Of a DNA stretch of 64,000 bases, positions 54,185 through 64,000 are shown piece after piece. The first letter of the stretch is position 1. Every line of letters begins with the position of its first letter. The stretch covers positions 241,961,652 through 242,025,651 of the forward strand of contig NC_066579.1 of the NCBI RefSeq assembly GCF_024323335.1, read 5' to 3'. Made by a program: the position numbers and the translations under genes. Below the pieces are notes generated by a model. That model was not told the origin of the DNA, made no database searches, and was given only the letters and a program-made list of their open reading frames with translations. This DNA comes from Lathyrus oleraceus (taxonomy: Eukaryota; Streptophyta; Magnoliopsida; Fabales; Fabaceae).

Positions 54185-54340
54185 CGTGTCAGTAAATAAG
54201 AAAAATTATTTCTAGGATGCCAGTGTGCCAGTATGCATATATAGTCATACAGTGAGTAGGAATAAGACAATAGAAGTATTTTAACAAAGTCTCTTTTATT
54301 CATTTGAAAGTCAAACAGTACAAATTATTACAACTCGAGA
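54185..54340 (-). other. Ogre B post-ORF1 spacer at the Ogre A insertion point
   Basis: Short non-coding stretch resembling the Ogre A segment after ORF1 (about 12911-13010). The first bases after the Ogre A LTR are CGTGT; a matching left target duplication would be outside the window. Confidence 0.6.
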
Positions 54341-56329
54341 TCATTTTGATAAACTAGCATGGAGGTTAGACTTGATCCTTTCCATGACAACCCTACATAC
54401 GGATACAAAATGGAAAATGTCCCACTGAGTTTTGTGAGGGAACATGTCAGCATAAGCCTTCTTCATCAATCCAGGAAGGTCTTCGAGCGACTGATTATCA
54501 AATTCGACTAGGCGTGCATGTCTATCAGTCCAATACTGAGCATCCTTGATGAGGTTGCGTAGTAAGGAGTAATCAAGTCCGCTTAGAATATCCTGCACAA
54601 ATTCCTCTTTCTGGTCCAGGAGAACTTGCAAGTGACGACTCTGGATCTCCTACTTGGTAGCTTCCTCTTTCAACGGGTTCCTTTCTTCCAAATTTCGATG
54701 TGCCTGACTATTCAATGCTCATATCTCTTCAAACCTTTTGTCGATATCACTATGGAGTTGTGAGAGAGTTACTTCCAGCTTCTTGGCACGGGTTTGCTCG
54801 TCCTTCAACTCTTTTTGACATTTCTTTAATTGGTCTTGCAGAGTCTTGATTTGGCCTTGGTAGGCAATCTCCAGTTTGCATGCTCGGTATTGGGCTTTAG
54901 CTAATTCCTTTTTCTTGTTTGCAATGATCTCAAAAGATCCCTTCAAGGCATCTCCCACCTTCCTCCTTTTGTTTTGCTCAATCTGAATGTCGGTATCTGC
55001 TTTGTTGAACCTTTCTCTCTTCTAACTGAGACTGGTTTTCAGAGTATTCTTTTCTGAGGTGACCTTTATCAGGCTGGAACGAAGGCTAGCGTTCTCCTTC
55101 TCCAACTTAATTGTTTCTTTAAGGCGATCCACTTCAGAAACGACGGTGGCAGGTGGTTTGATGGTCTTGATACACATGGAAGGTTCCCATGGGTACGGAA
55201 GTTTGATCGTCTTGGCCCTTGACTTCACCCAACTAACATATGGTGTTGGCACGGTACAAAGTTTGTTGCCCAGTTCTTTCTTCCCAACTTACTGTATCTT
55301 GACCCAGGCTCTGTGCACTTTCTTCATCAGTTCCGGATTTTCAATCCCTTCATCTAACAACAGTTCTTCCAATAGACGGTCTTCAGGTTTCTCCTTGAGC
55401 GGATATCCCAACTGACGCAATGAAAGAATAGGGTTATAGTTGATCAAACCCCCTTTTGTGCTAATGAGCATAACATTTGGAAGCTCCCTACATCGGAAGA
55501 TCAGCTCTACCCTCAAGTAATCGAGACTACACCAAACGATGTCTTCAGCATCCAATGACATCAATCTTTGTGACCATTTCAAATCACCCACATTATTAAC
55601 AAACAACCCTTTCTTCGGTAAGTGGGACTTGATCCACTTCTGAAGCAGAGGAATACAACAATTGATAGTCCCCCCTTTCTTCATGTTCCTCCAATGGAAA
55701 GAGAAAAAGACATCAGCTAGTAAGGTGGGAACTAGATTCTGGGAGATGAATATGGTGATGGAGGTCTTGTCAACGAAGCCTTTAACACTTAGGAATTGTA
55801 CCAAACCATAAATGAGTATTGTGAAGCTGGCATAAAAGGCGTCCCAACTTCCTCTATTGGCAAACACAGTGGCATTCTCGAATAAGAACTTTGACGGAAG
55901 GCCCTGCGTGTTACCCTTGATTCGAAGAGTGGACTCGATTAAATCCTTCTTCATGCACAAGGCCTGAGCTATATCTGCGGAATCAGGGAAATTATTCTCA
56001 ATCATGTAGGGGGCTTGGTCTTTAACCGGTAACTGTAGCAGATGGGCGAACTCCTATAGTGTGGGGGCTAGAAGAAATTCCTGGAACGTGAAGCAGTGTA
56101 ACGTGAGATCATAGAACTGCGCAAATGTGAACATCAATCATGGTTCTTCCTTAGTAGACAAAAATCCCAATAGGTTGCCATATGCTTGCTTGAAGGCTAC
56201 TCGATAGTCTTCAATTAGAAATTTGTTGAGCTTCCTCAATTCATCGACCTTGGACTCTCTTAATTTGTAATAATATATTTTTCTTCGGTCCGTCTTTTCC
56301 ATGACTGCACTGATAATAGCAACTGACAC
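54341..56329 (-). pseudogene. Ogre B ORF1 (unknown-function protein upstream of gag)
   Basis: About 663 codons in one phase from ATG 56329 to TAG 54341, with several in-frame stops (56138, about 56055, 55289, 55022, 54719, about 54650) and no visible frameshift. It is colinear with Ogre A ORF1: GSWDAFYASFTILIYGLVQF, KKGGTINCCIPLLQKWIKSH, WSQRLMSLDAEDIVW, STKGGLINYNPILSLRQLGY, then WVKSRAKTIKLPYPW, then a coiled coil. The tail (residues about 565-660) is better preserved than in Ogre A. Upstream, TTGCATTTTTCAG on the minus strand at about 56335 looks like a splice acceptor. Confidence 0.88.
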
Positions 56330-56980
56330 AGTAGGCCCCTGAAAAATGCAAATGTAACAAGAAATGTTTAATCTAATGATGCAATGATGTTATGCAACAC
56401 AATGATGGTAGGGTATCACATAATCAGAATTCTGGCATGCTCTGGATAAACTGTATAATCTGTTTGTTGCAAATCCAAAGGTTCGACGTATACACAAGAA
56501 CAAGGGTATGAAAGGTCTTGGTTTCCTGCAAGAAAAATCCATATTCCCCTCACACGTATATATTATCCTCAAAGGGTGGTCCTAAAAGGTCCCTAGAGTC
56601 AACGACCCAATTTGAGATACCATTGCATTAGACGAATGACTCGTCGGACAATGATGTTCCCAAAAGGATCCACTCTAGGTGTGACGTCTCGTGTCAACCA
56701 TAATCGTGGAATAACTCCACGGAGGTCAAACACGACTCTAGTCACGTTACTATCATGTGTGTGTACTCAAGCTTGGGTATAGAGCTTCTCTCTCATGTGT
56801 CATCAACCCAACCCAAGCAACAACATATACAGATATCCAGGATGCAAGAACATAAAGTAAATAGCGAATAATGTAAAGTGAGTAAGGCATAAAGATAAAC
56901 ACCTAAAAACTAGCAAGAAAACAACCTAAACTAGGCTCGACTCCTTTTAGCGACTAGGAAGTACTCCAAGCAGCGAAGCC
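56330..56980 (-). other. Ogre B leader
   Basis: Non-coding leader between primer site and ORF1, with a possible splice acceptor next to ORF1. Nothing else recognised. Confidence 0.6.
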
Positions 56981-56998
56981 TCCCCAGCAGAGTCACCA
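56981..56998 (-). other. Ogre B primer-binding site
   Basis: Minus strand TGGTGACTCTGCTGGGGA, 2 nt from the LTR end (GCTTCA). It matches the TGGCGACTC(T/C)...TGGGGA site of Ogre/Tat elements (tRNA-Arg type) with one G/C-to-A/T change. Confidence 0.82.
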
Positions 56999-57287
56999 GC
57001 TGAAGCTAGTGGAAATATACCCGAACGTATTGCACGCTCGAACATACAATAGAGTTGCCATTAAACTTTATTTATTCCAGAAGGAAAGGAAAACATCGAT
57101 AAAACCCGGGGGAAAGAGATATGCTGGGTAAGGAAGTCGGTTATGCAAGGGGAAGGTATTAGCACCCCAAACATCCATGGTACTCCATGGGAACCGTTTT
57201 GATTGTTCTTACTCGAATGGGTGTTATATCTAAGATTACTCACAAAAGAAATGGGGGAAAAGGAAAGAGAAATTGACAGAATGCTCG

Positions 57288-58800
57288 GTGAGGATTAAGG
57301 CCTTCATGCCTACGTATCCTCATAGTGCAATAAGGAATTCAGAGCTTCGTAGTTCAAGGAACTAGAGGCGGGAGATGAAAAGAATTATGATAAAGATAGG
57401 TTCTGAACCAAAGAATAGTGTTTTGAACTCCAACAAGGGTGGAAAGATGAACCCAAGAGTAAGGTAGGCGTTTACCAGTACGTGGGCTAGTAAGACCGCC
57501 ACTTTAGGGTAAAGACGAAAAGACGAAGAAATAGGTGTTTGGGCACATTCCCAAACATCTCTTGGTTCACAAGGTGACGCAAGGAGGAGTACAAAGAGGT
57601 ATTGCGTTTGGCTCAAAGGTAACTGGTATATCACATAAGGTGAAGGAAGGTAGAACGTGAAAGCATCATGGAAATGAATGGAATGAAGTGGCTAAAGTCA
57701 TAGAATTGAATATTTGGTGATAAGTGACTAAAGAAGTATTGTTTGAAACCGAAAGGTGAAAGTGTATTGGAATCCATAATAGAAGTGAGATTTGTACCAT
57801 AGAGGGAAACAACTTTAACTGATATGTGGACTAGTATGACTATCACTATAGGGTGATTAGCCAAAAAAGAAGGAATTAAGTGTTTGGGCATAGTCCCAAA
57901 CAACTCTAGGTAGAAATGCGGACTTTACGTTAGGCGTCCTAAAAGGGAGTGTATGGAATTCCAAAGAAAGTGTATTTCGATGTCAAAGGAATAATATGTC
58001 ATTGAATGAACGATTTATAATCGAAGGTAGGTATTGAATAGTAAAAGATATGAATGATGCCCTAAGGCGGAAGAAGGAATAATTAGAAGTATGCTCGCCA
58101 AGGATTCACATCCTCGTGCCTGCATATTCTCATCGTGCAATGAGAAAGTCAGAGCAATCGTATATCGGAACCACGAGAATAGAAAGAGACACATACAATG
58201 ATTAAGAGTATAATTTGTACCAACAGAATGGTAACAGAAAGGTATTTGTCCAAGCAACAGGGACTCATAAGACAAACCCAATTTCAGAGATTAATTGCCA
58301 TGAAACGACGATAGAGATATTTGTCTAAGCAACGGGGACTCACAAGACAAACACAATTCAAGGAATGATTGCAGTATTGTATAGTACACAGAATAGTGTA
58401 TCACTGGATGGGGAATAAATAGTTCGCAATCAAATAAGAATAGTATCTTGGATCCAAGAAGGAGATAGACTCTGAATCGAAGAGCAAGGTAGGCATTCAC
58501 CAGTACGTGGGCTAGTAAGATCGCCACTATAGGGTAAAGCTAAAAACAAAGACTGAATTAGGTGTTTGGGCATAGTCCCAAACAACTCTCGATTGATGAG
58601 GTGGATTGTCACTAGATCGTCCTAAAATGATAGACAAGGAGTCCAAGGAGAAGTATGATTGATCTTAAAAAGATGGTATTGATAGAATGAATGAAGAATG
58701 ATTGATTGATAAATAGAGTATCTCGCAAAGAAACTGGGTTCTCCTGCCTACGTATCCTTATAGTGCAATAAGGAAATCAGAGTTTTCATAGTTCAACCCA
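57288..58800 (-). repeat. Irregular repeats with a conserved TGTTTGGG hairpin in the Ogre B LTR
   Basis: Three diverged blocks. The hairpin TGTTTGGG / CCCAAACA with a 6-nt loop recurs at 57536-57557, 57881-57902 and 58563-58584, with identical arms and a varying loop (CACATT, CATAGT, CATAGT). A CCTACGTATCC...GTGCAATAAGGAA phrase recurs at about 57310, 58118 and 58750. A phrase around TTTGTCCAAGCAACAGGGAC is duplicated at 58247 and 58321. Confidence 0.75.
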
Positions 58801-58918
58801 CTAGGGCTGAAAGCAAGGCGATTAAGGAGGCAAAAAGAGATGATAGAATGATTGAATTGAAATGAAAAGAATGGAGAGATGAATTGATAAGAGACTTGAT
58901 AGTCGATTGATAGGAATC

Positions 58919-59285
58919 ACACTAAAGTCTATGAATAAGGGCAAACGCTTTGAATATTTGGGGCATACGCCCCATACGCAAAGTCACTCTAGACAAGGAT
59001 AGGAGAAACTCCGTCTCATCATTCCCTATTACTTAAGGCTCGTAGCGCATGATACTTCTCTTAACTGACAAGTTATTGGTGAAGAATCTTCATTGTTGAT
59101 CCTTGTGTTGATGTAGATCTTGTGTGAAGAAGACTTGGTAGTTTAATCGATCCGTATTGTACTAAAGGCTATGAATAAGGGAGAAAGCTTTGAATATTTA
59201 GGGCCTACGCCCCATACGCAAAGTCGCTCTAGACGAGGATAGGAGAGACTCTGTCTCATCATTCCCTATTACTTAAGGCTCGTTT
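58919..59285 (-). repeat. Direct duplication, period about 240 bp, in the Ogre B LTR
   Basis: The segment 58919-59045 (CTATGAATAAGGGCAAACGC, then GCCCCATACGCAAAGTC and CCCTATTACTTAAGGCTCGT) recurs at 59160-59285 with scattered differences. Confidence 0.8.
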
Positions 59286-62200
59286 CGTACAATTTAAGTC
59301 ATGTTTACAAAGTGTTTACCTTTGATTTATCTTGTATAATCCGCTGCTTGATGTGATTGAGGATGCCTTTATTGAAGATCTTGATTTGAGGCTTCGAGCT
59401 CCACAACTTAGAATAAAAGTCTTATTAAGTGACCAAGGGTCTTTTGGTCACTCAATTTAGACTGTGGGATTATACAAGTTCAAAGGATTTAATTGATCAA
59501 AATTGCTTTTGATCAATTTAAATCGGAGGGTTAAAGTTTAGTTTGAAAATTAGGTTAGAACCTAATCTAATGGTTAGAATTAATCAAACTATTCTAAGGG
59601 ATCATGCTATAGTTAATCAAAGTTGATTAGAAATTCTATGTTAAAAATCCTAAGGGAGCATGTGGTCATATGGATAAAATACCCAAAATTACTCCTAAAG
59701 GGCAAAATGGTCCTTTTACAAAATGGTCAATTATGAACACAAATTCATCTCTAATTAACATCTAATTAGAAAACTACAAATGGATTAATTCCTAAAAATT
59801 CTAAACTTAACCTTTGTTTAGAAATTTTACTATGTTTTAAATCTAATCAAAATCTAATTATTTCGTAATTGCTAATTAAGAACTACATTAATCTTCTAGA
59901 TTCTAATTAAATTCCAAAATCTAATAAAACCTAATCTTAAAAATCCTAATTAATCCCTAATTAAAAAACAAGTAACAAGATAAAACCAAAATTGAAATAC
60001 AAATAAAGATGAAATGGGACAAGGGGTGCAGACCCATGAAAGTGGTGTGAATGGTGGAACCGGCGCATGGGCCTTGGCTGAAAAGCCCATGAGAATTGGT
60101 TTCAGAATAAGAGGTGCATGGTTGAACTTGGTGGTGTGAGGTCCTGAATGCAAATGGGCCCAATCTTGAGTCATCCCAAAAGAGAGTGTTGACCTGGCCT
60201 TGGTCAACACCTTTGAATGTGGCAAAACGCGTGCCATTCTCATCTGACTGTCCTGACTCCATTGGAAAAGAACTCCACAGTGGGCCACCGCACGCGTCGC
60301 TCCCGGCGGAGGTTGCTACCAAAACCTGAATTGAATCCACCCAAACACTTCTCCAATCACACTCTACCCTAATCCACTGTCAATTTTGAGCAAGGATTGT
60401 CCTAAGACCCTAACCGAAGATAAACGTAACAAGAACCCTAGCCACCTAAACCCAAATTACATCCTGGAAACGTTGAGTCAAATCCCCTGGGATTGGGGCT
60501 TTGGTTCTTCTCCAAAAACCCTACTGTCTAAGCACAAGAATTGGAAGAAATCAAGGGAGCAGAGAACTCACTGTGGCTGGAGATTTCGCCAGTGTCAGGT
60601 AATGGCTTCTATATCCTTACTTCTGGTTCGTTTGTCACTTCTTCTTCTTACTTTTGATCCTTATTATTCTTTTTCTTAAGGATTAAGAGTGAAAGAACTT
60701 GAGGAGGTTTTAGCACAAGCAAGTTTGAAGCTCTAATGGTGAGCTTCAACTGCTTCTAGAGAGTGTGTGTGGTGAGGGTGAGAGAGGGATTTGAGTTGCT
60801 TTCAGTAGTTTTCAAAATGATAATTGACAAGGCCTTGAAATGATGGAGGTGATGGTGATTTGTAGTAGTTAGATTTGGATTAGGGTAGGTTTGGAGTTAG
60901 TTATTAGGAGGTCAGGAATTAGCTTAGGAAACAGTTAGAATGAACTCAATGAGTTTGCAGCTAACTCACTAAGTTGGGAAGTTTAGTTAGTGATCTAGGG
61001 CTTTGTTAATTGATTTGTTAAGTAATTAATTTGACTAACAAATGCAGGTGGATTCCAAGTGGATTTAACATGGGTAATGACCTGCTGAGCATGTTTACTC
61101 TCTACTGCCAACTGTTAGTGACTTGTGAGTAATATTGTGTTTTGCCAATGCCTTACAAGCTCAAACATGTGTGTTCTGATTTCCTTTACTCTTCATTCTA
61201 TCCCACTGGTTTTGCTGCAGAGTTTGCACATGTTGTGTATTGCAGGTTTTGGGAATGAGTGGAGAAAGCATAGCAGGAAATTCAATGAGCCAAAGTAGTC
61301 AAACTTTCAATGGTGCAGTCTGGTCATGGTTTGGCTTGTGAGGTGCAAGGATCTTGCAAGTCTGGCCTAAGCTTACAGCAGGTTTGAGTTTTCTTTGAGT
61401 TAGTGTTGGCTTGGTCTCATTCCCCTGTTGTAATTCCTGCTCCAATTTGGTTAGGCCTCATAGCTGATAGTTGAATTACTTTGATGAAGGCTTGGAACTG
61501 AAGTGAGTTATGTTCTTTTAGCCATTGATGGTGAGTTGTTTTATTGGTTTGTGAAGTAGTTACAATTATTGATGAATGCTTGGAATGTATGGTTAATGAA
61601 ATGGGTGTATGTTGGCATTGTGTTAGTTGGTATGTGATTGTATACCATTGGACTATGTTGAAACATGTCATAATGTTGCAGGGTTGTTATGGTTTGCTTG
61701 ACATTTATGCTTTCCCTTGTATGAACCACACTAAACTGTTGTAGATTGCTGAACAGGGTGGTGGTTTTGACATTGCTTGGCATACTGCAGGGTTAGGCTT
61801 ATGAATATATATTGTGAATGGTAGATTCATCTCTGGTTTAGTTTTGTTTTGTCACAGTGCTTTGGCAGGTTAAGTTGAATTAATGATGTGTTGTTTAATT
61901 CTAATGTTATTGACTTAGCAGGGTTTATATGCAGATGAATAGGTGTTGATTTGGTTTGTGGATCCTGTTTGGCTAGTGCCATGATGATGCTTTTGACTTT
62001 CTTTTACAGGATGTTTGGCCAATGCTTCTGGCTTGGTGATTTGCCTCATCTGCTATCATTTGGTTGTTGCCTCCTTCATGTTTGGTTGATGTTGGATAAA
62101 AGGGGTGTTGGTTTGTTCACTATCTTAACATTGATGCATGTGCTTGTACTGTTTCTAATTTCTTGTGATTGGTTTAGTGCTTGGTTGAGGTATGCAATGT

Positions 62201-63921
62201 TATAAGTCTGAATCTTGACTTGGATTTGCAGGGTCATTGTAGAATGGTAAGCTTGATGCTTGGAACTTGTCATTATGTTGCTAATTGTTACAATGCCATG
62301 TTGTGATGTAGGATTTGCTGCTGGATGCACTAAAAAATGAATGAAAATAAGTATCATGTTGCAGAACCATGTGGCATGCCTTATTTGTCATTCATGTGTT
62401 GCATGTATGCATAGTTTGCTCATGATTATGGTGCATCCAAGTTAGTGTACATTGCACCCTATGTTGCTCTAATTTATGCTAGCAAAGTTCTACAATGTTG
62501 TTGTATGCTTTGCTCAATACTGCAGCATGCATGATACGAATTAAGTGACTTGGCTCATTGTTCCTAACCTCACTCATGTGTTTCCTTTTGCCTAGATTCA
62601 ACCTTGATTTGGTTTTGTACAGCATGGTGTCTCCAAATGTATGTTGCTAGGTTGGTTGGCATGGTTATGCACATGGAAAATGATGATTGAACCAAGACTT
62701 GCAACATGACCAAGGTTGGAATTCGAAAGCATACAAGGACCAAAATTTGATCTTAGGATTGGAATTAGAACTAGGACTTAGGGTTTTGGAAGATTGGGTT
62801 GACTTTGGTCAAAGTTGACCAAAAAGTCAACTATTGACCAAAGTCAACATTTGGTCAAAGTTTATTTTCTTGTATTTTTCTCATGTAATTGACACTTGTA
62901 TGATTATACAATGAATGTGATTGATATTTTGGATGAAATGGATTAAAAATGGGTTGAAAGTGGTTTTCAAATTGTTTTTTATTTGTACATGTATGATTGA
63001 ATTTGGAATAAAATAATCATGACTTGTCTTATAAATGGAATGAACCTATTAACATGGTTTATGGACAAAACTATGACTTAAGGGAGTAAGGTTAAGGCTT
63101 GAATGAAACACTAACCATGAATCAAGAGACATGACCCCCAAGGTTTTAGTGGTTTAGATAGACAATGTTACGAATGCACCAATAATTCATGGGCAAAACA
63201 ACAAGGTGTGGAGACTAAGATGGATTGGATTCAGGACCAATGAAAACAAACCAACATGGACCAAGTACTTGGAGTGATCAAGTGAAATGACAAGGGTGGA
63301 GCCAAGCATGGAAGTTATGGGACCATAGGCTTGAGCCAAGACAAAAGGACAAGGATTCAAGTGGTGACAATCAGCCAATGGGTGAAAGGTGGATTGAGTT
63401 AGGGTTTTGGATGTCTCCAAATGGAAAGTCAAGCCACAAAGTCCATCAAGACCATTCCCTCCTTGATTAGGGTTTCCATGAAGCATACTTCTTAAGCAAG
63501 TCCTTTGAACCAAACCATATGCTTCAACAACAAGTCTTCCAATATATGAACCTTCGTTAGGGTTTTGATGGCCAAGACAAGGCCTATTGAAACTCCAAAG
63601 GATCCCACAATCATACCATCAAGAGCTAGGGTTTTGAAGACCCCTGAGGATTGCTTAGGTAGCCCCTTATTGAATTCATACCTCCACTATCAAAGAATCA
63701 GGGTTTCACATCCCATATGCTTTGATGAAAGTCCAAATCACACTTTTCAAGTTATTACACATGCAAACCCTAGCTCCACAAGCCAAGAATTTTGAATCTA
63801 TGGTGATCCCCTAATGGAATGAATGATGATTATGCATGAGTTATTAATGTATGCAACTGATCCCCAAGGCAAGTGGTTGGATGGAAATATGAAAAAAATG
63901 GAGGGCAAATTTTGGGGTACA

Positions 63922-64000
63922 ACAGTTGCCCCTATTTTATCTTCTTGAACCTGAATACAGGAATTGCAGAAGCTTTTTCAGTATTCGAGGTTGAAGAGGA
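63922..64000 (-). other. Polypurine tract and 3' internal end of a further Ogre body
   Basis: Minus strand TAAAATAGGGGCAACTGT directly upstream of the LTR start, closely similar to the Ogre A tract AAATAGGGGAAGC. It means sequence to the right is the 3' internal end of an Ogre on the minus strand, although the same LTR is followed by a primer site on its other side. Confidence 0.7.

Larger units (their letters stand above)
57001..63921 (-). repeat. Ogre B LTR (6921 bp)
   Basis: Minus strand start TGTACCCCAAAATTTGCCC at 63921 and end GCTTCA at 57001. The start resembles the Ogre A LTR start (TGTAAGACCCCAATTTTG). U5-like sequence at 57120-57240 is homologous to the Ogre A U5. Longer than the Ogre A LTR, partly through tandem repeats at 57.3-59.4 kb. 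AT-rich 59.4-60.0 kb and TG-rich 61.0-62.7 kb stretches hold no convincing gene. Confidence 0.8.
54185..64000 (-). mobile_element. Ogre B: second Ogre-type element(s), minus strand, interrupted by Ogre A
   Basis: Right of the Ogre A LTR lie, on the minus strand, an LTR, a primer-binding site, a leader and an Ogre ORF1. The element is cut at 54184/54185 just after ORF1, so Ogre A probably landed inside it. Its gag-pol should lie left of the Ogre A 5' LTR outside the window. It is clearly diverged from Ogre A in ORF1 and LTR. Confidence 0.82.

Noticed and set aside
60386..60679. Possible small host gene on the plus strand with splice-like CAGGTAATG and many TGCAGG acceptor-like words downstream (61.0-62.7 kb)
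   Set aside because: The coding frame is only 97 codons, unrelated to known proteins and embedded between the recognisable start and end of the minus-strand Ogre B LTR. The acceptor-like words follow from TG-rich composition.

Overview
This window is plant nuclear repeat DNA with no recognisable host gene. It is a nest of long terminal repeat (LTR) retrotransposons. Very long Ogre-type (Ty3/gypsy, Tat clade) elements with 4.5-6.9 kb LTRs, an Athila/Cyclops-type gypsy element and two Sirevirus (SIRE/Maximus) copia elements together point to a legume of tribe Fabeae (pea, vetch, lentil, grass-pea group). The species call is inference.

Layout. Ogre A (+) enters from beyond the left edge and ends at 54184. 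Its ORF1 (413-1413) is split by SIRE-1 (+, 1414-12394, duplicated target CATAG) and resumes at 12400-12910. Ogre A gag (13209-15155), protease (15156-16511), a putative intron (16512-16764), RT/RNase H, a second RNase H and integrase (to 20205) follow. The 3' untranslated region is split at 21397 by an Athila element (+, 21398-40999, target CCTAT). The Athila gag is itself split by SIRE-2 (-, 23791-32084, target CTACC). The rest of the Ogre A 3' untranslated region carries a degenerate minisatellite and leads into the Ogre A 3' LTR.

A 6.89-kb stretch (38460-45349) is repeated in direct tandem at 45350-52240. It covers the end of Athila, its 3' LTR, the Athila/Ogre junction, the Ogre minisatellite, the polypurine tract and the first 2.5 kb of the Ogre LTR. 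The junction shows only 3 bp of microhomology. The complete Ogre A 3' LTR is therefore the one starting in copy B (49704-54184).

From 54185 to the right edge lies a second, diverged Ogre (Ogre B, -), into which Ogre A appears to have inserted. It shows ORF1 (56329 to 54341), a primer-binding site and a 6.9-kb LTR (57001-63921). A polypurine tract lies on the far side of that LTR, so the LTR seems to be shared by two tandem Ogre bodies.

Order of events inferred: Ogre B, then Ogre A, then SIRE-1 and Athila into Ogre A, then SIRE-2 into Athila, with the 6.9-kb duplication after Athila. Most reading frames are broken by stops of the kind produced by C-to-T deamination. SIRE-2 is nearly intact, with one visible frameshift. 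The extra third ORF of SIRE-1 is open over 499 codons. The least explained signals are dispersed GC-rich hairpin motifs particular to each element, the microhomology tandem duplication, and an extra-ORF family apparently shared by a copia and a gypsy element.
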